NCBI GenBank assembly: GCA_020536535.1
Contig: JAHLWZ010000825.1
Span: forward strand, 37,461-101,460
Length of the DNA: 64,000 bases
Direction: 5' to 3'
Source of the DNA: Pelomyxa schiedti
Taxonomy: Eukaryota; Evosea; Pelobiontida; Pelomyxidae
Position numbers and translations under genes: made by a program. Of this stretch, positions 11,643 through 22,636 are shown in pieces; positions within the stretch are counted from its first letter, which is position 1; the number at the start of each line of letters is the position of its first letter. Under the pieces are notes generated by a model. It did not search any database, was not told the origin of the DNA, and was given only the letters and a program-made list of their open reading frames with translations.

Positions 11643-12635
11643 ATGGCATCGAAAGCAATTAAACTGGTCATGCTTGGAGGCTGCGGTGTCGGAAAAAGTG
11701 CGTGTTGTTATTTTTTCTTTCGGTTTTGTTGTTGTCAACACTGACCTCACCCACAGGTGCTATAACGATCAGGTTGGTTTGTTGTTTTTTGTTGTGTTGT
11801 TTACGTATTTATTGCGACCAGGTTCGTCCAAGATCGCTTCGAAACTGATTATACACCAGTATCCTAATTCGATCCTCCTTTTTTGTACTAACTCTTCACC
11901 ACTTCCACTTTGTTGTGCCCCCATAAACAAGTCTATAGAGGTATTCCATTCAGAATTGTTATTTTTTCTTAAAATAGCCCATAGAATTCCTTCCAGCGGA
12001 CCCTTGCTGTTGATGGTTCCAACCATCTTCTTGAAATTTTAGACACTGCCGGAACAGAACAATTCGTCAGTAATGTTCTACATATCATTGAAACGTTTGC
12101 TAATATATATTATAATAACAGCTATGCGAGAGTTATACATTAGAACTGGACAAGGGTAGGCATAACAACACAAAATTACCTCACTTTTCTCATTAACTCA
12201 ACCCAAACCTCTGCACAAATACCTCAGGTTTATACTTGTGTACGCCATAAACCTTAAGCCATCATTTCTTGCCTTGACGGACATCATCAACCAAATTAAG
12301 ACACAGAAACCAAAAGATGAAGATCGCCATTTGATGATAGTCGGAAATAAATGCGACCTCGAGGATAGAGTCATTCCAACATCTGTATGAGGATTCATGT
12401 AAATTGTTTTGTTTAAAAACTAAAACAGGATGGTGAAGCGCTAGCCAAAGCCAATAACGCAAGATTTTTGTATGTACCAAAACTTTTTTTTTTTACATAG
12501 CGCAATAACAAGCTATTTGTCAGTGAGGCCAGTGCTCGTACAAAGCATAACGTTGTGGAGGCTTTCACACAAATCGTGAGGGATATCCTTTCTCACTCAG
12601 CACCAAAAAAGAAACGGTTTTGCACATTACTGTAA
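11643..12635 (+). CDS. Rap/Ras-type small GTPase with CAAX box
   Basis: About eight short exons join in phase. The G1 loop reads LGGCGVGKSA, split by an intron inside the Lys-Ser codons. A 16-nt microexon (11757-11772) follows, then RFVQDRFETDYTP, switch I (SIENSFQRTLAVDG), switch II (ILDTAGTEQF), TMRELYIRTGQGFILVYAI, the guanine-specificity motif GNKCDLEDR, and VSEASARTKHNVVEAF. The Thr in switch II, where Ras has Gln, is the mark of the Rap subfamily. The C-terminus, PKKKRFCTLL, is a polybasic stretch plus a CAAX box ending in Leu, which predicts geranylgeranylation. The protein should be a membrane-anchored GTP switch. A transmembrane RasGAP gene lies 1.3 kb downstream on the other strand. 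Confidence 0.88.
11757..11772 (+). other. 16-nt microexon of the Rap-like GTPase gene
   Basis: Bases GTGCTATAACGATCAG are flanked by an upstream ...CCCACAG acceptor and a downstream GTTGGTTTG donor. Including them restores the invariant G1 sequence GKSAITIRF. Leaving them out destroys the P-loop serine. Confidence 0.7.
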
Positions 12636-12866
12636 AACCAGCCCCATACTCCTCTGTAAAAACCAACAAAAAATCCTTCTTTTCTGTACACCCGGGCCTT
12701 TTTCTTTCTTTGGCACTGTTACCTCTTGTAATCATCACCAGCCACATAAATTGTACCTGCAAAAATAATAATTACCTGTTCCCCTACGCCGACCGATTCT
12801 TTTTAAGGGTCTTTCGGCTTCCACAACACAAAGAAAGAAAAACAAAACAAAAGAACACACATAAAA

Positions 12867-13776
12867 TGAGTTGTTGTGGCAGCAATTGTTGCACACCCCA
12901 GTCTGCAGCCCCTGCTGCACCCAAATCGAGCAGTTGTTGTGCTTCAACATCTAGCTGCTCATCATCGGCCTCGTCTTCCTCGTGCTGCGGTGCTTCAGCG
13001 TCTGGGGGTTGCTGTCCTGCAAAAAAGGCTCTCAAGATGTCACTCGTTTTTATACTCACTGGACTTGTTGGGTATAGAGGAAACTCAACCAATATTAATC
13101 GCGGTGACACCACGGCAATAACTCAAAAACAACAAATATTTGGGCGCTATTAACTCACTCAATGATAGAATGGCTACATCTTTCGTTGTGAGTCACAGGC
13201 ACGAACATATGTTTCCGGATCTTCATAGTGAGATGTTCAATACAAATATCTTCAGGCCTATGACGGACTCCCGAATGGCGTATATGTGCATACATCCATT
13301 GTATGACGCCCTCCATCACCCTGCTTTGCGATTTATTTTTTTTTTCTCGTATTTATGTTCACGTTCTAAATGTCATACTCCCATCATTTGCAGTGTAACC
13401 GCAATTATTTCTATGCTGTTGACACGCAAAGTATCTAAGCAACCCCTACACGCCACTATGTTCTGGGCCCTTCTAAACCTTCCAGGTAAATTGAAGCAAA
13501 GCTCACACATCGAGCGACATTCTCATTCCTACAATCTTTCGTTTCAGGAATGCTTATGACATACTGTTGCTTTAACCTTTCAGGAAAACTTGTTGCTTCA
13601 TGGTTCATTTCTGGCATCATTCTCATTTTCGGTAAGAATGAGCCGCCCAAACAAACAAAAACTCACTACCAAATGCAGCACAAACTGGAACTATAAGTTT
13701 GTTACGCAGCCTCTTATGTGGAGGCAACTGTGGAGGTTCATGTGGCAGTGCTCCTGAGCATCCCAAAAAGAATTAA
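12867..13776 (+). CDS. Membrane protein with Cys-rich tails at both ends
   Basis: The first exon opens with a Cys-dense tail (MSCCGSNCCTPQSA, later SSSCCASTSSC, SSCCGAS and GGCCPAKKA) and runs into a hydrophobic helix (LKMSLVFILTGLVG). Later exons encode HMFPDLHSEMFNTNIFRPM, a hydrophobic MFWALLNLPG-MLMTYCCF-NLSGKLVASW-FISGIILIF run, and a final Cys-rich tail (LCGGNCGGSCGSAPEHPKKN) ending at 13776. The helical core pattern (FRPMxDxxM followed by a PGMLMTY helix) recalls small bacterial DUF1761-type membrane proteins, but only from memory of their general shape. The paired Cys clusters could bind metal or be palmitoylated. At least four introns are present, and the middle exons (13075-13440) are uncertain. 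Confidence 0.55.
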
Positions 13777-13973
13777 ACACCAGTTGGAGGTTGTTTCAAT
13801 AAAGAAAATAATTTTTTTATTTTTTTTGCTACTTTGCTAGTCTCACACACTTCCACTATCTTCTTTATGCTTGTGTTTGTGTTTGTGTTCCTTCTTGTTT
13901 GCTTCCCCATTGATAGTCTCCTATTAAGCATTTTAATCAGCGTGGTTTTTTAAAAAGAAAGGAGGGTGTGGTG

Positions 13974-16900
13974 TTACGACTGAAATGATCGTACCAAGTA
14001 GTCTGAAAGTGCTATTGCTGCTGGAACATAGTACTCATCCGGTACTTGAATTATCTCTATCTCTCCATCTACTGGGGCACACAAATCGTCATAAAACCTA
14101 TATGGGTGGCTCAGCTTTCCTTAAAGTGAAAAAAGTCATACTTTTTGAGAAGCTTTGAGTTACTCTGTAGGAACTCATTAAACTTCATCATGAATTCTTC
14201 CTTGTTTCCAAATTCAACTCCATTGGCTAAACTCTGTAGCACCTTTGAAATGACAACCATCTGTCTTCGCAGATTTTCGGGTGGGGGTTTGGGAAGCAAC
14301 CCATAACTTGAAGTGCATGTAAATCAAAACGCATTGGTATAAGATACACACGTCTCTGGTACAAGAATTGCAGTGTTATAGAATCGAAGGAATACAAAGG
14401 CACCAAGGGATTGCATGTCATAATTAGGAATCTTGGGTTGAATCTCAGAGCGAATGTGACCACAAATCCTCTTCAGGGAAAGTGGAACGTTGTTTGCAGA
14501 ACGTGTAATTTGAACTAAGAACTTGGTGCACATTAGCTCCACGCCAATTGCGTTAAGTCCTTCATCCACATCCTCACTCATATTTAGGGGATTGACCTGA
14601 TCCAATATTATCTCCAGGAGTTAACATAAACTTACACACCTCGTAGTCAGTTGTGACAAGGGCAACAGAGGCTGATTCCCCACTTTCTTGCTCCTGGTTA
14701 AGGTTAATCGCAGGAAATTTGGGCATTGATATGTTGCGGACAAAACTGTACCTCTCTATCCATTTGCTCTTGCAGGATATTTTCAAACAAAACAGCAAGG
14801 GTTTGGAAGAGGTAAGGAAGTCCAACCATTTTGGAGTAAAACTGAGGAAGCATCAGAAACAGCGGTAGCAGTTAAAGAGAGGGCAACCTTGAAAGCCTTT
14901 GTTGCATGACTATTAGAGCGGAAAAGGGTTGTTGGGTCATCTGGGATAGACTGTAATTCCAAAGAGATTAGATGCATTATCTATGTACTGGAATGAGAAG
15001 ATAAATCTTTTTTGGAGATGGATGAATCACCATATCGGCAGCCTTGCTGTGTCGCTCATAGAAGTAGACAAGAGCTTTACAGACATTCTCTGACTCGGTT
15101 ACTCCAGTTTGAGATATGATTGTATCCGCAGTGGTCCAGACATTTTGTTCTGCCTCTTGGATCTTTTCAGTGTTAGGATTACAGTATCTATCGCAATTTG
15201 TACAAGTATTTTTTCTATCTCTGCAACTTTGAGGTTTGATGTTTCTGTGTCGTACATAGATAGCACTTGTACATCAGTGAACCTGTGATAAGGTTAGAAA
15301 AAGCCAGCTAGTGTTTCTAATCGACATTTTTTTCCACAACTCGGATGACCGCAGACGTAGTCTTGAGGCTCTTCTTTTCCTTTGTAGTACTAGACCAAAC
15401 AAAGCAATTAAAGGAAAAACGCATGCTAGGATGCCAAGGAGCCCTAAGAGCTCGAGGTGATTACTTTTGGCTAGTTCTCAGTTGGTACAAAGTGACTACT
15501 GGAAAGAAAAAGACCTTCTGAGTGACTGTCTTGTTCCTCACACGTCGGACCGTGCCAGTGGAGGAAGCATAAGCAATAGACTGTACCATTTGAGTACATT
15601 GTGCAAGAGCCCTTGTCACATTTGATGGCAGAGCACGGGCTTCGGGGCAGTCATCACATAAAAGAAAAGAAAGAGAGCACGTACTCATGTGCCGTGGAGA
15701 ATGTGGATGAGGTTGAAAGGGTATTTTCAAAACCATTGGATATAACAAGGAACCAGAGGTAAGATGTATCAGAGTTGACTTGTAGAGAAAGTGACGTTTT
15801 ATCAGGGAGAGCTGTTTCATTATGGCAAACTTCCCATGTGGAATTGGCAGTTTTGTTTACTAAGGAATTAAAGTGAAAAAAAAAAAGAAAAAAAAAAAAG
15901 AAAGAAAGTATTACCTTGATTTAGCACAATCAATTGGAAGGAATATATATAGCCACTTGTGGGTGGGCAGATGTGTCCCCAGAAAGTTGTATTGCTCCAC
16001 CGGAAATTGACCAACCCGTAGGAGACATTACTTATATTTACAGGATAAACTAGGGCGGGGGGTAACGGGAAAGAATGCTCGCAAGAAATAAAACGAAGAT
16101 AGTCTGTTGTTGACTGCATTTGATCCTAATTGAAGGTAAGATTTAGAACAAACAGGAGGATTTGAACTGTATTTGTTACTCGGACCCGCCAGAAGTATCT
16201 GTTCAAGTTTAATATCCACTTGACTTACAAACATATTATACCTGGAGTCCATTGTCCAATCAGACGTATTGAACTGGATGGAATTTGGCAGTGTACCATC
16301 ATCAATGATGGTATCAGTGGGGATTAAAGGCCAGGCAGCAGTATTGTCTGTCACAAAGAGCTTATAGGTACGAGGAACAAGAGTCTGGCATTCTGTGCCC
16401 CAATTGCTAAGAGATGTAATGAACAACTGCGTGGTAAGAGGCACAATGGCACCCTCTAAAGGAGAAGTGAGGGCAGGATAGCCCGGAAACTTAGCAATGC
16501 ACACTAGGAAACGTGAGCAAATGAGGAGATAGGGATTGAAGTACCAGAGAAGTAAAAGTGTGTTGAGGCAGCAGAGTCAAGGTCTCCATTAGACGAAGTC
16601 ATCCACCATTCATAGGATCCTTGTAAGCCATTTAGGTGAAAAGAAATAAAATGAATTTTGTACCTTCTGTGAGAGTTACACTAGTCTGTGTAACACTTAA
16701 CTCGGAAGTAAGAGACCAAGTGTTGGGTATTTTTTGTATGGTAAACGTCATTACATTTGTTTGTGCCTTGAAACAACTGAAGCCGTAGTCCGGTTCCGTC
16801 CAGTTGAATGAAACTGTTAGCTGAGAGAGACTGCTGCCAGAGGTAGGGAAAGATGGGATTGGGGGATCTGGGAAAATAGCTTTGCACAGATAAAACGTCC

Positions 16901-19900
16901 TTGTGAGAGAAAAAACCTGCAATAATGTATTGTCAAAGGCGCAGGGGGAATTGGTGACTATACTCTTTGCTCAGTGTTATTTACTTCCACATTCCAGCTC
17001 CATGTTCCCGGACTGAGGTGAACAAGGCCAGCATCGCTCTGCATTTGAGGAAAAACACTGTAACTGTTCCCCAAGGGGTATGCCGTATAGGAGGTAGTAG
17101 CGTTGAAAACGTGAAGGGTAATAAGGCATGACTTCACTTCAGGGCACGTTGTTCCACAAGACGGAGAGGTCCAAGAAAGATCAACAGATTCATTTTCATT
17201 GAAATTGACCTCCTCCCCGTCTGGCGGACTTGCAGGATTTGGTGCAGCTGGGTTCATTCTAACACACGTAGAAAATAATCCAAAAGGTGTTGGAGAAAAA
17301 ACTGCCCCATTGAAGTATGTTACACCCCAGGAATAATGTCCAGCTGAAGTGGAGAGGATGGTTGTTGGATAGGATGTAGTATTGACAGACAGGGTCTCAT
17401 TAAGAACGGTTTCTCGAGAGTTCGTGTCATAGACAGACAAAATTATGAAATTCGTGATATTGGATTCACAGTTATTTCCAAGTGCTGGTGGTCCCCAGTA
17501 AAAGTACACCTGATCGAATAGAATAACAGCTCCTTCTGATGGGTATATCAAATCTGCACTATCCACAAGAACATCTGGGACACAGTACGTGAAATTTGTT
17601 TTTGCTTTACTGGAACATGTTCCTGAAGTACAAGCTGCAACCGAAACCAAATTGGTGATCCCTGCAGATACCGTGGTTTTAAAGGAAGATGTACTAGAAT
17701 CGATAGTGTGAGGCAAGTCATTGATCACCAATAGATAGTTGGAGCTTTGGTGGCAAGCCTCCCCCCAAGAACTTGGTGGGTCCCATTCCAACATAACTGG
17801 ATTGCTCCGCAACAGACCAGACGGCGACAGATTTCGAGGCATACTTGGCTCGGTAATAGTGCATGTAGAGAAGAACTTGCTATCTGAGGTTGAATTCAAA
17901 ACCCCATTGTTCGCAATTACTCTCCAAATCCACTTTGCCGGTTGGAAGATTCCGGAAAAAGTTTTACTGGATCCCAGGTGAGTTTCTATCCATAAACTAG
18001 TGCTATCATTATGAAACTGGAGTATAAACTCTTTTAGATTTGTAGTATTGCACGTTTTTCCAAATGACTTGTAGTTGTCTCCCCATGAAAGAGAGACTTG
18101 AGTAGTGAGGAAAAAGGAGCTATTGCTTGGAGAGCTTAGTACTGGTACATCCGGTGCTGTATTATTGCACACAGGCACTATGGGTTGGCTATTGTTTGCT
18201 GTGACATTCAGGACAACAGTAGAATTAACTTGGACAGTTTGGTTCACAGGTACAGTAGTATTGACAGTAACGGTTTTGTTGACTATAACTGTTTGATTCA
18301 CAGCAACTGTCTGGTTTACAACAACAGTTTGATTGACCGTAATTGTTTTATTGACTGACACAGTTTGGTTGACACTCACAGTTTGGTTGGTGAGAGCTGT
18401 AATATTCACTGTTATCGTCTTGTTGACTGGAACAGTTACATTTACCGTAGATATCTCTGTAACAGTGCAATTGATATCTACTGTGGTATTTGCAACACAA
18501 AAAACTGTCACAGAAGAGCCTGAACTGCAATTGACTGTTTTTGTGCCGTTGGACGTGCAGTTTATGTGAAGTGTTTCATTCACATACACTGTAGTGATAT
18601 TCTTTGTCAGAGTTGTATTGACAGTAACTGTTTGATTGACAGATACTGTGGCGTTAACTGCAATTGTCTGGTTCACCACTTGTGTTTGGTTCACTACCTG
18701 AGTCTTATTTACAGAAATAGTTTGATTCACGTTGACAGTCTGGTTGACTACATGTGTTTCATTAACAATAACAGTTTGATTTGTAGTCACAGTTTGATTG
18801 ACAATAACTGTTTGGTTGACTGTTACAGTAACTGTGGAATTGGCTATGGGCGCAACATACAGCCTTTCTACTGTCGAGAAGCTGCTGCGGCTACTGAAGC
18901 CATTGCCGATAAGCACATACCACTCTGCCACTCCAACATTGAGTGTTACCACTAAGGAACCATTGGTCGAGGCATTTTGTAGTGCCACAGTGCCATTAAA
19001 GAAAACAGTGATATTACACAGGGTAGTACCACAGGCTTCCCCACAAGAGGTAATTGTCCACTGTAAAGAAACATTACTTTCTTTTGTTTGGAAAGAAGAG
19101 TCAGGCAGAAGTGTTGGGTAGTCTGGTGCTGACTGTTGACAGATACTGACGGTTTGCATTGGTGACACGGGGTTGTGAATTGAATTTTGCACACTCAGAG
19201 CCCAGTAAAGAGTACCAGTAGACAAGCCCGTGGGGAAATAGGAAGTGGTGCTGAAGTTAGAAATAGAGTGCCAAATAGAGGAGTCATTATATGAGCTGAG
19301 ATCATTGGAGTACCACAAAAGTAGAGCTTGAGGTTTTCCAGTTTCACAATTAAAACCAAAATCCACCTTTTGCCAGTACAGTGTCGTAAGGCCTAGAATG
19401 TATATCTGTCCAGTGAGTGGAGATACCAGAGTGGGTGATAACTCAGGTTGGCAAATACAGACGGTGAAGTGCCGTACTTCTGTGGATTTTGCTAGCACTG
19501 TATTATTGGCTACCACCCACCAGGTGTAATTTCCTTGCCCAAGTGCTAAAGATACCTTGTTGTCAACAGTTCTTGTGACGAATTGGCCATCAATATACAG
19601 TGTGTAAGTACCATCTAATTGCATTTAAAGAGTTGTTTAGAGAGAGAGAGATTTACTTGTTCCTGGACAACTTTTTCCCATATTCGTTTTCATCCAAGAC
19701 AAGGTGATATTAGTCCTTGTGGCGTCTTTCACAGAGTACAACATGTTGTCTATTGGTAAATCCAATGTAAAGTCCCAAGGAGCTGTTGGGGTACAGAAAG
19801 TCATGACCCAACTTTGTGAAGACTTTGTGAAGTTCATATTATTGGCACTGATGTACCAATTATAGTCACCATCAGGAAGTGTCACATTATGCCTGTACCA

Positions 19901-21974
19901 TGGAACCCGAATTTGTGTGGCCACTTTAGTTGGTGAAGCTGCCGTCGAGTACAGGTACACATCGAAGTAGTGATCGTTTGGCACATTGAGATTAAAACCT
20001 TTTCCTTTTTTTTAACAAAAAGGGGGTGGGGTAGCATATTCCGTGTTTACCTGATTGCTTGCATAAAAAATATTTGGTATTTTCACATGCAGTAACATTC
20101 CAAGGAACTGCATTTGCTGTAGCATACACACAATCATTGGCACCGTTATTGCCAGAAGTTCCTGGGAAACCCGGGGGACTATACGTAGAACGTGATCCAT
20201 CCTGCCACACAAAAGTATTTTCCACGCTTTAAAAGCATTGGTAATGAAAGCAAAAAAAGTTTTAGGTCGAAAGATATACACGATATCATCGAGTCCAATC
20301 CAAATATTACTGCTGGTACCCCATTTTGACAGAACATATGAGGCTTCCTCACTCGACTCAAAGGAAGCCAGAGAAATGTCTGGCGAAATCGCACGACACG
20401 CAGAAGAGGCTGCGGAATAAGTTCTAGAAGGAGTGGATAGGGATGTAGAAAGCTTATAGCAAGATACAGGATATGAGGAGTTCGGCCAGCATGTCGTGAA
20501 TCCAGCTGGGGATTGATTGCCTTTTGAATGTAAACAAAGAGGCTAAATTGGAGCTGAGTTACTTGAAAATAAACCCCATTGCAATAGTGGTGGGTTTGAG
20601 GGTCGGTAAGCATTGCTGGGAGGGGATATGTGAAGTGGAGTATTTGGGTATTGTGGAGAGGTTACAACAAAAGTGAATTGGACAGACGTATTAGAAGCCT
20701 GGACATCACGTTTTGCAACTGCAGTGACATTCTTTTATCAAAAAAGTTAGATAACAGAATTGTTGAGAGTGCTCACCCATGTACAGGTGCCATCAAAGGT
20801 AAGACTGATGGTATAGGAGGTTGTATTCACATCTTTTTGTACTTTGGAAGTAGATGTACTCGACCCAATGCATGTGTAAGCCACGGTGTATGTGACTGTG
20901 GTGTCAGGACATGAACTGCCACTGGAGACTACACCCCAGGATAGTTGTGTGGCTCGAGTCTACCAAATAATTATTGGAAAAAAGGTGGTACTAGAAGTAG
21001 GACAGCTCACAAAAACAATGGCGTTATTGGAAGGGTACACCAATTGAGGGGCATTTGGAGGTGCAAGTAGGCAAAAAGTTTGTGCTGCCTCATATGGTGA
21101 AATGGCCTTTGCTGAACAGCGGTAGAAGGCATAGATTGTGTCCCACTTGTGGCCGCCCCAACAACCTGGAGCGTGGTAAGAACACGACTGAACGTTGTGA
21201 CACTGCCCCCACATGTCCCCAGTCAGAGGACCGCAATATTCTTTGTAACGTATGTAAGGAGGACAAAAAAAAAATTCAGCTGGGGAAATACTCCAGTCTG
21301 TGTGCACTGCACAGTCGGTACAACTATACCACTGTCCCCAAGCGTTCTCGAGGTCAATCATAGTGGTCCCAGCAGGACAAGCAACAGTAATGGTAGGGTT
21401 CCAGGCGTTAAGTGAACCCCAGCGCATGCAGGTCATCCTTTTGTTTGTTGGGTTGGAGAAACACGAGACAAAGGCAGTACCTCCTCATTGGCATAGGCGA
21501 AGATCTCCAGTAGTAGAAGCCTGGCCCCAAACTTTTTGCTGTACATTCGTCAGTGAAATCTTATAAGAAAGTCTAAAAAGGAATCGCACTAAGGTTGTGA
21601 GCCCCAATGGATATCGACACTGTAATACCAGACGCAACTATAGACGCAGCCGTAAAGGAACTAGTATTGCTCACTTCAATGAAGAACTGAGCCAATTTGG
21701 TCAAGTCAGTGGTGTCGTACTGGCACGCTGTAGTGAATCCCTGGTAGTTCACAGAGAATGTCACATTGGCCTTCGCCGTCCTGCTGGCCAGCACATTCGG
21801 TTTCAATATCGTGGTTTGAGTGTATCCACCACAAGAAGTGCAGTTAACGTCGCATTGTGTGGCACCTCCAGAGCAACCCCCAACTAGGAAGAAAAGAACC
21901 GCCAACGCCGCAACCGCTACCAACCGACGCAACGTTCGGATTTCCGTATGTACGGGATTCACGTTCAACGTCAT
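13974..21974 (-). CDS. Transmembrane receptor with lectin/FN3-like ectodomain and cytoplasmic RasGAP
   Basis: One gene of more than 20 exons (about 2,300-2,400 residues) reads in phase from the ATG at 21974 to TAA at 13974-13976. In order it encodes a signal peptide (LVAVAALAVLFFLVGG); FN3/Ig-like modules; a C-type lectin domain at 20040-20480 (SNIWIGLDDI, FVWQDGS, YFLCKQ); repeated modules of the form F-x-T/S-C followed by P-x-x-P and W; an N-glycosylation stalk at 18185-18840; more modules; an EGF-like domain near 15540-15670 (DPCSAIKCDKGSC, CLCFLHWHGPTCE); one membrane helix (LLGLLGILACVFPLIALFGL) followed by RKRR; and a RasGAP domain at about 13990-15000. The GAP signatures are the arginine finger TLFRSNSHATKAF, FYSKMVGLPYLFQTL, YEVNPLNM, GAFVFLRFYNTAIL, and RRQMVVISKVLQSLANGVEF. 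Intron phases were checked at most junctions. It probably inactivates a Ras/Rap GTPase at the membrane on binding a glycan or protein ligand. Confidence 0.85.
14120..14141 (-). other. 22-nt intron in the receptor RasGAP gene
   Basis: On the coding strand it starts GTATGAC and ends CTTTAAG. Removing it joins NSKLLK to RKLSHPYRFYDDLC in phase and extends the protein to the TAA at 13974. Retaining it ends the frame 11 codons later. Confidence 0.7.
15163..15182 (-). other. 20-nt intron in the receptor RasGAP gene
   Basis: The coding-strand sequence gtaatcctaacactgaaaag has a GT start, a CTAAC branch-point-like core and an AG end. Removal joins two long open frames (...VQIAIDT and IQEAEQNVWTTADTI...) with no phase change. 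Keeping it leads to a stop. Confidence 0.75.
18185..18840 (-). repeat. Hexapeptide N-glycosylation stalk repeat
   Basis: Within the receptor gene, about 34 Asn-X-Thr/Ser sequons follow one another, most with a six-residue period of the form V-N-x-T-x-V (18 bases at the DNA level). A short Cys-containing interruption (INCTSNGTKTVNCSSGSS) sits near 18490-18560. Alternating Val would favour an extended beta-rich rod, and each repeat could carry one N-glycan. Confidence 0.85.
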
Positions 21975-22636
21975 GGTGAGCTTGGCCGGTCGTGTGTTTG
22001 GCTTCGATGGCGCGTTTTGGCTTTTGTTTTGTCGGGGTCTTTCGTGGATGTTTTGTTGGTTTTCCGATTATCTGAATCTTCTTCCCCAGATCTATCAACT
22101 TTAACCCAAATCAACGAACAAGTCGGTTATCAAAGACCTGCTTTTCGAGATTGTCACAGTGCTTCACAAAAAAGGTATTCAAGTAGAAGTTGTACCGGGA
22201 GCAGTGCTGTAAAAAACCCGACCATCGGGGATTTTCCCCGATGGGAGGTTTTTGGGAGGGGAGGGGAGAATTCGGGGAGAATGATTCCCTCAGTCTTTTT
22301 GATCATCAATCCCCAGTCTGCCCGTTTCTCAGCACTGACTTCTTATCAAAAGAATCAAGAACAATTTCGGGAACGATCAAACGGCTGAGTCAGACAGAGC
22401 CTGGTAGTAGATCTCCCAAATCACTCCCAAAATTCTCCCAAACCCTCCCATCGGGGAACTCTCCCAAAACACTCCCCGGGGGCATTTCCCAAATGGGAGA
22501 AAACAGCACTGGACCGGGAGTGCGTGAGGATCACTCTCATCATCAGAAACTCCCAGTGGAGAGCAGCGTGCGACATTTGAATCACCGAAAGCATTGGTTC
22601 TCTTCCTTCTCACAGAAAATTCACATTCGTGGAACA
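21975..22636. promoter_or_regulatory. Shared divergent promoter interval holding a MITE
   Basis: This 660-base stretch separates the 5' ends of the receptor gene (-) and the tRNA isopentenyltransferase gene (+). About half of it is a mobile-element relic. A frame runs through it in phase with the right-hand gene, but it encodes only element-derived Gly/Pro/Ser-rich sequence, so I treat it as non-coding. Confidence 0.5.
22202..22512. mobile_element. hAT-like miniature inverted-repeat element (MITE)
   Basis: The left end reads CAGTGCTGT (22202-22210) and the right end ACAGCACTG (22503-22511), an exact terminal inverted repeat. Internal inverted blocks match as well: CCCCGATGGGAGG near the left and CCTCCCATCGGGG near the right. 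An 8-bp direct repeat, ACCGGGAG, flanks it at 22194-22201 and 22513-22520, with one extra G before the right copy. CAGTG ends plus 8-bp duplications are hAT-superfamily features. No transposase frame is present. CTCCCAAA-type motifs recur in its right half. Confidence 0.65.

Noticed and set aside
18185-18840. CRISPR- or satellite-like 18-bp direct repeats
   Set aside because: The period is exactly six codons, the frame stays open and every unit encodes a sequon, so this is protein repeat structure.
18566-18955. Cys-rich plus-strand open frame of 129 codons
   Set aside because: It is the antisense of the VNxT stalk repeats. Its cysteines arise from the reverse complement of Asn/Thr codons.
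22190-22636. In-frame 5' extension of the tRNA isopentenyltransferase
   Set aside because: The extension runs through the MITE and encodes only element sequence. The ATG at 22637 lies right before the P-loop, where the family normally starts.
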